DNA of 64,000 nt from Brevibacillus porteri (GTDB lineage Bacteria; Bacillota; Bacilli; Brevibacillales; Brevibacillaceae). Below are positions 1 through 7,459 of the stretch, piece after piece (position 1 is the stretch's first letter; the number at the start of each line of letters is the position of its first letter). The position numbers and the translations under genes were made by a program. The DNA lies in assembly GCF_003013475.1 (NCBI RefSeq), contig NZ_PXZO01000007.1:1-64000 (forward strand), written 5' to 3'. The notes under the pieces were generated by a model, which saw only the letters and a program-made list of their open reading frames with translations, was not told where the DNA came from and made no database searches.

Positions 1-24
1 CACAAAAGATTTTACAGTCTCCAT
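1..24 (-). CDS. possible 5' end of a gene leaving the window
   Basis: An ATG at 24 opens a frame that runs off the left edge, so only eight codons (METVKSFV) are visible. No ribosome binding site precedes it directly, but an 11-codon ORF with a strong site ends six bases upstream, so translational coupling is possible. Nothing can be said about function. Confidence 0.2.
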
Positions 25-29
25 TTTTA

Positions 30-65
30 TTAGTAAGGAAAATCAGTAAAACTATTAAATTGCAT
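30..65 (-). CDS. 11-codon ORF with strong ribosome binding site
   Basis: The ORF MQFNSFTDFPY starts at 65 and is preceded by GGGGGGAGTG at good spacing, then stops with tandem TAA codons. It is either a leader peptide coupled to the frame starting at 24, or the 5' stump of a gene broken by mutation. Neighbouring genes in this island are also decayed, so the second reading is at least as likely. Confidence 0.25.
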   Translation of the reverse strand: MQFNSFTDFPY

Positions 66-96
66 TTTGAACACTCCCCCCGAAATTTCAATTAAT

Positions 97-204
97 TCAA
101 ATGTTCTTTTGTTTTGACTCTTCCCATCGTTTCCTGTAATTTATCAAATCATTATCAGCACATTCCTTTGAACAATAAACACCTTCAGTGATAAAACCCT
201 CATT
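97..204 (-). pseudogene. C-terminal remnant of a small Cys-containing protein
   Basis: Directly after the exonuclease stop, and in the same frame, about 35 sense codons run to a TGA at 97. The product ends in a hydrophilic helix-like stretch (NYRKRWEESKQKNI) after a YCSKEC motif, which reads like real protein. No start codon or ribosome binding site serves this frame. It could be an old C-terminal extension of the exonuclease cut off by a stop, or a small gene that lost its start. No family was recognised. Confidence 0.3.
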
Positions 205-207
205 TGA

Positions 208-738
208 TTAGAATTCCAACTTGTCAAAAATCTTAATAAAGATTTTAGCTATATTTCTTGCATCGTCAATTCCGCGATGATGGGTGCCATCAAGAGGAAT
301 GTTGAGCATTTTCAGCGCTTTTTCCATGCCCACACCACGTTCAGTACCAATCATCTTTCCATGCTGATGCTTGATACTAATATGATTTCGAATCCAGTTT
401 GTAGGTGTCTTATGTAATTCGCAATCCATCTTGAATTGCTTCTTGTCATAGAAACCCCATGAGCATAGATAGTAGTCATTACCAATCCAGTTTTTAAAAT
501 TACTTATCGCTTTCCCAAAACTAGGAGCATTATCAACTTCTTCTTGTTTTATGGATGTAAGACTCTTACAGAAATCTGACAACACAGGATTTAATTTGGG
601 TTTGATAAATGTCTGAAATTCTCCCACTACGTTTAAGTTCTCATCGAGTTTTACAGCTCCTATTTCAATGATTTCATTTTGTTTTGTTCTGTCGTTTTCC
701 CAACATGTCGCTTCTAAGTCTAGTATAATATAGCTCAT
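208..738 (-). CDS. DEDDh 3'-5' exonuclease domain protein (RNase T/ERI-1-like)
   Basis: This 176-residue protein is a single exonuclease domain of the RNase T / DNA polymerase III epsilon superfamily. The Exo I motif is DLEAT (D7, E9), a plausible Exo II aspartate is D98, and Exo III is an H-x4-D pair (H154, D159), which places it in the DEDDh class using two metal ions. Such small stand-alone domains trim 3' ends of RNA or single-stranded DNA; the substrate here is unknown. AAGGAG precedes the ATG at good spacing. It is the downstream gene of a run of short minus-strand genes in an AT-rich island. Confidence 0.85.
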   Translation of the reverse strand: MSYIILDLEATCWENDRTKQNEIIEIGAVKLDENLNVVGEFQTFIKPKLNPVLSDFCKSLTSIKQEEVDNAPSFGKAISNFKNWIGNDYYLCSWGFYDKKQFKMDCELHKTPTNWIRNHISIKHQHGKMIGTERGVGMEKALKMLNIPLDGTHHRGIDDARNIAKIFIKIFDKLEF

Positions 739-764
739 TAGGCACTCTCCTTCTTCCGATCAAA

Positions 765-1181
765 TTAACATTTCATCCATTCCCAAATGTTGCTGCCTGT
801 CTTTTCTTCTTTCAATCTCCAACTACTTTTCTCATAATACTCATTCATTTTAGAAGTAATCGGACATATTACCTCAATTGGGTACTCCCCCAAGATCTGA
901 AGCATTTTATCCATTAACCTTTGCCCTCGATGGCTTGAACGAATCGCAAACTGATATAGCGAAATAGTTTGATCAGACTTTCTAGGATAAAAGCGCAATG
1001 CTCCTACAATTTGGTTATCGTCTATTGCTACAATCATCTGCCTTCTTCGAACAGCGGCTAACGCTCCATCAGGACATAAAAATTCCCTATTAGAAATACC
1101 GTCATTATCCTCTTGAATGTTGTTCTGAAAGAAAAATACAATGTCATTCCCTAACCATGAATCTGCAATTGTTATCTTCAT
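765..1181 (-). CDS. GNAT family N-acetyltransferase
   Basis: A 138-residue protein with the GNAT layout: a central strand followed by the acetyl-CoA pyrophosphate loop, seen as SSHRGQRLMDKML around residues 81-93 (R/Q-x-x-G-x-G/A type), then a C-terminal segment with a conserved-looking MNEYYEKSSW near residue 111. It should transfer an acetyl group from acetyl-CoA to an amine; the acceptor cannot be read from sequence. GAGG precedes the ATG. It lies 26 bp upstream of the exonuclease gene and is probably co-transcribed with it. Confidence 0.75.
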   Translation of the reverse strand: MKITIADSWLGNDIVFFFQNNIQEDNDGISNREFLCPDGALAAVRRRQMIVAIDDNQIVGALRFYPRKSDQTISLYQFAIRSSHRGQRLMDKMLQILGEYPIEVICPITSKMNEYYEKSSWRLKEEKTGSNIWEWMKC

Positions 1182-1216
1182 TGTTCAATCCTCATGAAAT
1201 CCCCACTTTATTCCTT

Positions 1217-1396
1217 TTAGTTATAACTTTCGCACAGCTCATCTTCTTCAACAACCTTCTTATGATATGCACACACCAAAACTTGTTCTCCATGCTTATC
1301 GTCACCACTCATGGAATTGCTGCATCCAAAACAATCTAAAAATCGATGACTTTGAAATTCTTTCTGTAGTTGTTTAACAATTTTATCTTTGCTCAA
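1217..1396 (-). CDS. small Cys/His protein, 59 aa, unknown
   Basis: A TTG at 1396 opens 59 codons ending in TAA at 1217, with an in-frame TAG three codons upstream. The product is hydrophilic and carries a CFGC motif near residue 22 and a second cluster (VCAYHKK, then DELCE) near the C-terminus. Four Cys plus His suggest a small zinc-binding fold; that is inference. GGTG lies ten bases before the TTG. It sits 35 bp upstream of the acetyltransferase in the same direction. The residue pattern looks strongly coding, but no family name can be given. Confidence 0.5.
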   Translation of the reverse strand: MSKDKIVKQLQKEFQSHRFLDCFGCSNSMSGDDKHGEQVLVCAYHKKVVEEDELCESYN

Positions 1397-1436
1397 TTTT
1401 ATCTAACACCTTTGACAGTCCTTTAAAATGCCAACT

Positions 1437-1703
1437 TCATTCAATTTGCTCCCATTCCCACTCTGAAATGGTATTAGCTATAGCTTCTTTACATTTCCTT
1501 TTAGCCCAAGTAAGTGATTTCGTCTATTTAGGTGGTCGTATGTAAGGCTCACTGTAGTTTCCTTTTGAATCAATGTCCTAAATCTGATAGGAGTACTGAC
1601 CATCAAAGTACGTAAAAAAGGAAACTACAGGTATTTCTACTCTAGTATCAAATTTAACTTCCTGCTCTGCCCAAGTACGAAAAACTGTTCTTTTCCACTT
1701 CAA
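1437..1703 (-). pseudogene. small gene with two in-frame amber codons
   Basis: A TTG at 1703, five bases after a GGGGGG ribosome binding site, opens a frame of good coding character: 41 codons, TAG at 1578-1580, 17 codons, TAG at 1524-1526, then about 28 codons to TGA at 1437. The final segment (WAKRKCKEAIANTI, SEWEWEQIE) reads like authentic protein. Three consecutive segments in one unshifted frame argue for a gene inactivated by point mutations. The family is unrecognised. Confidence 0.45.
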
Positions 1704-1753
1704 GCTTTCCCCCCATTTCCCTTAAAAACGATCTTTCACTCATTACTTTTGCA

Positions 1754-1972
1754 TTAATCAATCGGAAATAGCTCTTTCAATTCATTTATGATCGTTTCAG
1801 TCTGTTCAGCTTTGACTCGATTTGTATCATATGCAGCACTATTACCAATCTCTTTAGCAGCGTTACTAAGATAGGTGTAATTGTTTACATCGTTTTCAAG
1901 CTTTTCGATATATCTATGTAACTTTCCAACTCTAATCTGTTTTGTACCTCTTGTTTTCTTTGTGTTTTCCAT
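1754..1972 (-). CDS. hypothetical protein, 72 aa, helical
   Basis: A short charged protein with a basic N-terminus (KKTRGTKQIRVGK) followed by heptad-like helices (residues 18-50 and 53-68). AAGGAG lies six bases before the ATG, and codon content looks coding. No family was recognised; a DNA-binding accessory or antitoxin-like protein would fit the charge pattern but that is speculation. It belongs to the AT-rich run of small minus-strand genes. Confidence 0.55.
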   Translation of the reverse strand: MENTKKTRGTKQIRVGKLHRYIEKLENDVNNYTYLSNAAKEIGNSAAYDTNRVKAEQTETIINELKELFPID

Positions 1973-2015
1973 CTTAAACTCCTTCGCTCACTGCTGTTTG
2001 AATCAAATCGCTGTT

Positions 2016-2420
2016 TTATTCTAATTTCAATAATATCTTTGAATTGTCTTCGATTTGATAACCAAGTTTTTCATAAATTGTTTTCAGTTCTTTTGAAGTA
2101 ACATTTGCGTCTCTGGGAACGATTTCACCACGAATAAAAGATATAGATTTCTTATACCCTTGTGCAAGAATATCTTGTGTTATGGATGAAGCACTATCAA
2201 CTAGAAGTTTATTCATGAGTCTTGCATGTCCACGTTTTTTATATTCTGATTTTATATCGTTTATATACAATCCCCCCTCAAGGATGTACTCAAAATTAAG
2301 AAAGGAAATCTGCTCTTCTTTGAAATTGTAACCCCTAACCCATCCAGAAATGCTTGAAAAATTACATTCTAACCTTATATAGTCCTTAAAATCGTCTGAT
2401 GTTTCTACTGTTAGTCTCAT
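2016..2420 (-). CDS. GNAT-fold-like protein
   Basis: A 134-residue protein. The segment YINDIKSEYKKRGHARLMNKLL (residues 52-73, split here as KSEYKKRGHARL then MNKLL) resembles the GNAT acetyl-CoA loop (basic-x-x-G-x-A followed by a helix), and IYEKLGYQ near residue 115 matches the usual GNAT C-terminal Y-x-x-x-G-F/Y element. It is therefore a probable acetyltransferase with an unknown acceptor. It differs clearly from the acetyltransferase at 765-1181, so the two are not duplicates. It lies just downstream of the CPBP protease gene. Confidence 0.5.
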   Translation of the reverse strand: MRLTVETSDDFKDYIRLECNFSSISGWVRGYNFKEEQISFLNFEYILEGGLYINDIKSEYKKRGHARLMNKLLVDSASSITQDILAQGYKKSISFIRGEIVPRDANVTSKELKTIYEKLGYQIEDNSKILLKLE

Positions 2421-2441
2421 TATTAATCACTCCCCACGAAA

Positions 2442-3218
2442 TTACCTTTTCATTTGAACTCTTGGCGTAACATCCCGTACAATCCTAAAGCCGATTACCG
2501 CTGTCAGGATTAGAAAAAGCAATGCAGTTACTATACTACCTTCAATACCATACACTCCGCCATGTATCAAAGTTCCTTGGGAAGATTCTGTTATTAATAC
2601 GAGCTGTTCACCTCGCCAAATTCCCAAAATTCCAGAAGTATAATTCCACGCAAAATGGAAACCTACTGGAAGCCAAAGTGCTCCAGATTTTTCTCTCATG
2701 AAGGCATACATGATTCCAGCAAAAAACAACGTAGTAAATGCAGTTAATGTGAATCCCGCTCTAAAGATATGTAAAGCAGCGAATAATCCAGAGCTGATTA
2801 CTGAAGCTACTAATCCACTGAACACATACCTTAGACGCCCATAAACGTATCCTCTAATAAATATCTCCTCAGACAAAGCTACTACAAGACATATAACGAA
2901 CCAAATAAGAATTGCCTCTTTATCAAAAGCAACACCCACTAATTTATGTCCGTCAAACAAATAAACAATCGCATAAATGGTAATGAGTGTTAGAAAACCC
3001 GCAACCATCCCTTTTGAAAAATCAGAAGTCAACCTGTCCATAGTAAATCCTATTATCCAACGTTTTCTTTCAAACACAATGTAATCAACTAATGAAGCAA
3101 TTGCTAAACCCACAGCCGTTGCGTAATCTTGACTTTGCAAGGTAAGTCCAACAATGAAGAATAAAAATACAAATAATACTAATCTCAATAGGATTTGTAC
3201 TAGATTCTTTATCAACAC
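2442..3218 (-). CDS. CPBP family intramembrane glutamic endopeptidase
   Basis: A polytopic membrane protein of 258 residues with about seven hydrophobic segments. The CPBP (Abi/Rce1-like) active-site motifs are all present: EE at 117-118 with R122, H150, and H188 with N192. The family includes CAAX-type proteases and bacteriocin self-immunity proteins in Gram-positives. No bacteriocin gene is evident next to it, so its substrate is open. The start is taken as GTG at 3218 followed at once by TTG; the ribosome binding site is weak. Confidence 0.85.
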   Translation of the reverse strand: MLIKNLVQILLRLVLFVFLFFIVGLTLQSQDYATAVGLAIASLVDYIVFERKRWIIGFTMDRLTSDFSKGMVAGFLTLITIYAIVYLFDGHKLVGVAFDKEAILIWFVICLVVALSEEIFIRGYVYGRLRYVFSGLVASVISSGLFAALHIFRAGFTLTAFTTLFFAGIMYAFMREKSGALWLPVGFHFAWNYTSGILGIWRGEQLVLITESSQGTLIHGGVYGIEGSIVTALLFLILTAVIGFRIVRDVTPRVQMKR

Positions 3219-3271
3219 TTCTCATCCGTTCTAATCAAATCACCGTTTTATTCACTTCTTTACTGCCCCTC

Positions 3272-3886
3272 TTAGTCACCTTTGAAGATAAACCAACTTT
3301 CAAACCTTTTCACCACATCATTGGCTAACTCAAGGTCAAACTCTAAAAATCTATTGAAGAGAGGCACTCTTGCAAATTCCATTAAGTTCGATTCAACCAT
3401 TTCTAGCTTTGCAATAAACTCCACATAATCAAAATCAATATAGTACAGTTCATTCTTGTCTACATCTTCTTCATTAGAGTCATCCGACCAAACACGCACT
3501 ATATTTTCAGCGAATTCCATTCTTGGTGTTGGATTATGACCCATCCAAGGGCTTTTCCTGTTAATAACACTATCTAGCACATCTCTCCAAGCTTCTAGAC
3601 CAGAACAACAACTCGGAGGAATTATCCTATCATTGCTTTCGAAATAGATTCCTCCTCCAATTACTACATCCGATTCATCAAATAATCGCTTTAACACTTC
3701 ATGAGGTGTACCCTTAATGTCTATATTGTTGTATCCCAAAAGCATCGCAATAAACAAATCAACTTCATCACTAGTAGTTTGACCTGTTAACTTGACATAT
3801 TCAGTATAAGCCACATCTGTATTCAACCAATCAGGTATCTGATAATAAGGCTCTTTTATAACTGCAACAACTAAAGGGTAATGCAT
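3272..3886 (-). CDS. hypothetical protein, 204 aa
   Basis: A soluble, acidic protein with no signal peptide or membrane segment. It has a CCSG dipeptide-cysteine motif near residue 92 and a very acidic stretch (SDDSNEEDVDKNE) near residue 135. AGGGAG precedes the ATG at good spacing. No family was recognised. It lies between an orphan frameshifted gene and the CPBP protease in the same orientation. Confidence 0.6.
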   Translation of the reverse strand: MHYPLVVAVIKEPYYQIPDWLNTDVAYTEYVKLTGQTTSDEVDLFIAMLLGYNNIDIKGTPHEVLKRLFDESDVVIGGGIYFESNDRIIPPSCCSGLEAWRDVLDSVINRKSPWMGHNPTPRMEFAENIVRVWSDDSNEEDVDKNELYYIDFDYVEFIAKLEMVESNLMEFARVPLFNRFLEFDLELANDVVKRFESWFIFKGD

Positions 3887-3916
3887 GCAACTCTCTCCCT
3901 AATTAAAATCTTCATT

Positions 3917-4620
3917 TTATCGTAATTCGCTTGGTTCGCTTATAAATTCAAGAAATTGAACTCCCATCCTACTCAATCTTGGTGCAACCATTCCACTGCC
4001 TGTCATCATAGTGTTTAACCCACTTGCTCCAGTTCCTGATAGCCCTTTATTGTATAGATCATTAAAAATCTGTTTAGTAAATTCATCATTTGACCTTAAT
4101 TCAGTGTATGCGAGATAAACTACATCACTGAGCCCACCCATAGAAAAATTAGAATTTAATCCCGCAGCTTCAAGGTATTGTTTAGGATCTTTTAATAAAA
4201 CAAGAATCCGCAAGTGCCACTCATTAAATATGTCGATAAAAGAAAGAAACATTTGTTGTAAATTCTCATCGACACTCGTAGACAGTGCAGAATTTGTTAT
4301 AGCATTTAACAATGCCACTCTTTTATCATCTTGATGTGTTCTTAGAGAAATCTGGGTTGCTTGTAGTGTTACCGAAAGAAAGTTTTCATTTGTAGACAAT
4401 TGTTCAATATTGAACCTATCTACTTTAACTTCTAGTTCTTTAAGCCGCTCATCTATCATAATCAAAATGTTTTCTTTCCTTTTCTCAGAAGGCTGAGTCA
4501 CGAGCAATGTAAATAGTTCAGAAAGTCCATTCCCAACAACGGGTACCTGCCCAAAGTTGCTTTTGCTAATCCGTGTGCATAATCGCCAATAGTGTTTTTC
4601 AGACCTTTCTTAACATCCAC
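3917..4620 (-). pseudogene. frameshifted gene for a 234-aa orphan protein
   Basis: An uninterrupted frame covers 3917-4507, but it lacks a good start. A GTG at 4620 has a textbook site (GGAGGGG, six bases upstream) and opens MDVKKGLKNTIGDYAHGLAKAT, shown here only to mark the fragment up to residue 20 or so. One missing base in the TTTGGG run at 4550-4555 throws this into a stop. Restoring it gives FGQVPVVGNGLSELF running straight into the downstream frame (LVTQPSEKR). The downstream part has a coiled-coil-like helix and a Gly-rich tail. The family is unrecognised. It is a real frameshift or a base-call error. Confidence 0.6.
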
Positions 4621-4753
4621 CAATAACCCCTCCAATGAAAACCATCTTGTATCGTTATTTCCTTTGCAATAATAAAAGCTCTAAGATTTTTCATTCTAGC
4701 CCAACTATTTATGATCCATCTTCTTATAAATTCGAAATAATATTCTTATGACA

Positions 4754-4759
4754 ATTATA
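4754..4759 (-). promoter_or_regulatory. extended -10 promoter for the 3.9-4.6 kb gene
   Basis: On the minus strand TGGTATAAT gives a perfect TATAAT with the upstream TG of an extended -10, about 130 bases before the GTG at 4620. No good -35 is visible. The rest of the gap from 4621 to 4928 is AT-rich and shows no gene. Confidence 0.4.
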
Positions 4760-4928
4760 CCAAATATTTCTGGCACCTTCGATCTAGCACTGGTAAATAT
4801 TCCTTTTTTGAATACTACTCACTAGTGCAGTATTGTGACTATTTATCCGCTCAAATAAATACAAAAAGACACAAGCATTTGGTTACTCATGTCCTTTCGC
4901 ATTTACTTGACTTTGTTTCAGTTAACGT

Positions 4929-5570
4929 TCACATTATGAAGATCTCCAAGCCATGTTTTACAAATTGCTGTCCGTAAACATTGGCAAAGTCGGGAGGCAG
5001 CTGGTTCGTATTCGTCTTGCCTGTTTCCAATTCGGAAATAATCAAGTCTGAGTTCTTACTATGAAGTCCTTCTTTCCAGTAGTTCACGGCCTCTTTCAAA
5101 TTACTCGCAGGCAATACGGTAATGTCGACGAGCCGTGCTTCCGCTGCATTTTGCCCGGGGAGGATCACGTGGGTAAATCCTGCAATTTTAGCTTCTAGCA
5201 GAATGGGGAGTCCACCCGTTACAGGACGAAGAGAACCGTCTAATGCCAACTCTCCAAGAACGAGGATTTTCTCTGGTCTAGAGAGCATTTACTTCGAGGC
5301 GAGTAAAATACCAAACCCAATAGCTAGATCGAAACCTGAGCCTTCCTTGCGCTGGTCTGCCGGTGCCAGATTGACTGTGATCCGCTGCATTGGGTAGTCG
5401 TATCCTGCGTTACACAGGGCAGCACGAACACGATCTCTCGCTTCTTTTACAGCAGAACCACCCAGTCCGACCAAGTCGAATTGAGGTAAGCCTTTTGCTA
5501 TGTCTGTTTCTACAGTGACGACCATTCCATCTATGCCGAGCACCCTGCCTGAATAACTGCATGCGTACAT
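4929..5570 (-). pseudogene. yifB: truncated yifB/comM, Mg-chelatase-like AAA+ protein
   Basis: The ATG at 5570 has a GGGGGAG site and starts MYACSYSGRVLGIDG, the typical YifB N-terminus. The ChlI-like N-terminal domain continues (GLPQFDLVGL, AVKEARDRVRAAL) but is broken by an in-frame TAA at 5289-5291, probably from CAA. The same frame resumes (VLGELALDGSLRPV) to FANVYGQQFVKHGLEI and ends at 4929, just where the AAA+ Walker A region should begin. The ATPase and C-terminal domains, about half of the roughly 510 residues, are gone. In the alternate frame LHNV follows, suggesting a small deletion before the break. It is a dead core gene cut by an AT-rich island. Confidence 0.85.
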
Positions 5571-5763
5571 GTTCTCTCCCCCTCTGGTTATAGGGTAGGA
5601 AAAGAGAGAGGGGGTGGGCAAGTAAATTGATGCTTGTGGCTAATCGTTGATACCACTTTGTCAATATAGTTAGGAAAATAGTTCCAATTACCTACTGTTC
5701 ATTCAATTTAAAACAACAAAACCTCTTGATCAATGATCAAGAGACATAGTAACCCATACATTT

Positions 5764-6132
5764 ATGGAAAACTTTCTCTCCAACAGGTATACTGCAAATA
5801 AACAGGTAAGGAGTTGGTTCGATTTGATTTTTACTCTTGATCATCATCAAATTTCCATCCACCACGAACATGCTGAACCTGTTCAGATCGACTGGGACGA
5901 AGTATACAGTGTCTCTTACTATAAGATCGATTGCATCGAGTACGAAATGGGTTACCTCGTTTTTGACTTGGTATACGGTGAGTTCATTGAGATTAATGAT
6001 AGTGATCAAGATTGGGAAAAAATCGTCAATGATCTCGAAAAATACTTACCCTCGCAAACAAGCGATTGGAGGCATTCATTACGTAGTTGGTCGATCGACG
6101 ACGGTATTCTTTATCTTTATGAGAAAACGTAA
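5764..6132 (+). CDS. hypothetical protein, 122 aa
   Basis: An acidic, Trp/Tyr-rich protein with regularly alternating strands (WDEVYSVSYYKIDCIEYE) and a helix near DWEKIVNDLEKYL. Composition looks coding, and it is preferred over the 90-codon frame on the opposite strand. The ATG at 5764 has no clear ribosome binding site, so the N-terminus may be truncated or wrongly placed. The shape recalls small immunity-type or orphan proteins; no family was recognised. It is the only plus-strand gene in the first 39 kb. Confidence 0.45.
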   Translation: MENFLSNRYTANKQVRSWFDLIFTLDHHQISIHHEHAEPVQIDWDEVYSVSYYKIDCIEYEMGYLVFDLVYGEFIEINDSDQDWEKIVNDLEKYLPSQTSDWRHSLRSWSIDDGILYLYEKT

Positions 6133-6244
6133 GAACGAGGCGAACTGAACCTCCTCACTTTATCCAACGATTTAGAACTTGTATTATTGCTGAAACCATT
6201 TGAATATGATGGGGAAAACGATAATCGCTCGGTCATCTTTATCT

Positions 6245-6301
6245 TCACTGCTTTCTCTTCAATTCATTCAGTAGTTCAATGATTTGCTGGTTTTGATCCA
6301 C
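6245..6301 (-). CDS. 18-codon ORF with strong ribosome binding site
   Basis: GTG at 6301 follows AAGGAGG by about ten bases and opens MDQNQQIIELLNELKRKQ before TGA at 6245. It reads like the helical start of a longer protein, so a truncated gene is as likely as a micropeptide. It lies just downstream of the kptA terminator. The remainder of the gap between 6133 and 6335 shows nothing else. Confidence 0.2.
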   Translation of the reverse strand: MDQNQQIIELLNELKRKQ

Positions 6302-6335
6302 TTGCTTTTTACCTCCTTACGATTAACGTTGATAT

Positions 6336-6370
6336 AAAAAAAAGACCCGCGTTCCGAATGCGAGTCTTTT
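6336..6370 (-). terminator. intrinsic terminator after kptA
   Basis: On the minus strand a GACTCGC / GCGGGTC hairpin with a short loop is followed by eight T residues. It lies 36 bases past the kptA stop and closes the apparent operon that starts at 9160. Confidence 0.8.
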
Positions 6371-6405
6371 CTCATGCTTTGTTGTTTCTTCTTGATCAAA
6401 TCGAG

Positions 6406-6951
6406 CTACTTCTGATAGACAGAGATATACTCTTTTTTCACGTGATCTGCTAACCAAACGAGCTCATTTCCATGGTAAAACTTCACACCATCTTGCCAAG
6501 CTTGCCTCGCATCGATTCGCAAAAGTACCGGATGATCGTCTCGTCTTTTCCCAACCTGCTGTGCTGTTTGGACGTCTTCAGACAGATGCACATACTGTCT
6601 TCCTTTTGGAACAAGCCCGCTAGTCAAAATAGAATCGAGGAATCTTTGCGGCGTGCCGTGAAAAAGAAACGCAGGTGGTTCTTTTTCTTCCTTTTGGATC
6701 TTTTGTGGCACTGAATGTCCATAGAGGGCGCGAATTTTGCCTTGATTGATCTCATGGCGCTTTTTTTCTGATAACGCAATCATCGTATGTAAATCTTCTT
6801 CGGTAACCGCTCGCCACTTGCGCTGTTCATGAAGTGACAAAAGTAATTGCTTGATAGGAACCCATCCTTGTTCGTCTAACTCAAGCTCATATTCATGGGG
6901 GGCATGACGAAGCGCATAGGACAGTTCTTTACTCAATTTTTGATAATCCAT
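6406..6951 (-). CDS. kptA: RNA 2'-phosphotransferase (KptA/Tpt1 family)
   Basis: A 181-residue KptA/Tpt1 protein. The family removes an internal 2'-phosphate from RNA onto NAD+, releasing nicotinamide and ADP-ribose 1'',2''-cyclic phosphate. All conserved blocks are visible: RH at 15-16, R74 followed by YGHS, HGT at 98-100, and GRQYVHLS from 117. The second ATG (6951) is preferred over 6966 because GGGAG precedes it by eight bases. Bacteria lack the fungal-type tRNA splicing ligase, so the substrate is unclear; RNA repair or ADP-ribosyl capping are possibilities. It is the last gene of a probable operon with NADAR and a nucleotidyltransferase. Confidence 0.92.
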   Translation of the reverse strand: MDYQKLSKELSYALRHAPHEYELELDEQGWVPIKQLLLSLHEQRKWRAVTEEDLHTMIALSEKKRHEINQGKIRALYGHSVPQKIQKEEKEPPAFLFHGTPQRFLDSILTSGLVPKGRQYVHLSEDVQTAQQVGKRRDDHPVLLRIDARQAWQDGVKFYHGNELVWLADHVKKEYISVYQK

Positions 6952-6990
6952 ACACTCATCTCCCATTACAACAGGTCATAGCCACTTCTT

Positions 6991-7146
6991 TTACGCAAAA
7001 AAGTAACCAAGACTCACGATTGCAGCAATAAATAGGTGAACGATGAAATTTCCTGTTAGTCGAACCCAGAGCAGTTGGCTTTTCATCGTCCAAAATCCAT
7101 AAAGGAGAGCAACGATCAGGTAAGCCAGAACATAAATGAAAAACAG
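6991..7146 (-). CDS. small membrane protein, 51 aa (CTG start?)
   Basis: Between kptA and the 63-residue gene, one frame encodes two hydrophobic segments (residues 2-19 and 31-50) separated by a short polar loop (TMKSQLLWVRLTG). An in-frame TAA lies about 13 codons upstream of the first candidate start. The only start-like codon with a ribosome binding site (GAGGAG, seven bases) is CTG at 7146, which is rare. The product would be a two-helix membrane peptide. Treat it as likely coding sequence with an uncertain start. Confidence 0.35.
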   Translation of the reverse strand: MFFIYVLAYLIVALLYGFWTMKSQLLWVRLTGNFIVHLFIAAIVSLGYFFA

Positions 7147-7162
7147 AGGACTGCTCTCCTCT

Positions 7163-7354
7163 TTAGGACATTTCTTTTTTTATGTTAGCAATTAGCTTGT
7201 CAGCATTGTTTTCATCGTTATCAAACATAACCAGGTCTTGCAAAGCAATCCCTTCCACGGATTGAATTGCTGTGGACATAGAATCGGCCAGTTGCTGCAT
7301 ATCAGCTTTGTCTGCTACTTCAACATCTAGAACCAGTACAAGTTTTTTCTTCAT
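7163..7354 (-). CDS. hypothetical protein, 63 aa
   Basis: The ATG at 7354 follows GAGG and gives a compact protein beginning with a hydrophobic strand (KKLVLVLDVEV), then helix (ADMQQLADSM), and a C-terminal helix (NADKLIANIKKEM). The strand-helix pattern resembles a small ferredoxin-like fold, but no family was recognised. The frame stays open 30 codons further upstream, without a better start. It sits inside the kptA-NADAR gene cluster, 105 bp after the phosphatase gene. Confidence 0.55.
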   Translation of the reverse strand: MKKKLVLVLDVEVADKADMQQLADSMSTAIQSVEGIALQDLVMFDNDENNADKLIANIKKEMS

Positions 7355-7459
7355 GGTGATAATCCTCGCTTTACGATAAGTATGGATAATGCGATCGAGC
7401 CATATCATCCCCATTATACATAATAATCCGGTATACATCGACAACTGGTAATCACAGAT

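Noticed and set aside
5737..6009. 90-codon minus-strand frame opposite the 122-aa gene
   Set aside because: No start signal; the plus-strand product looks more like a folded protein.
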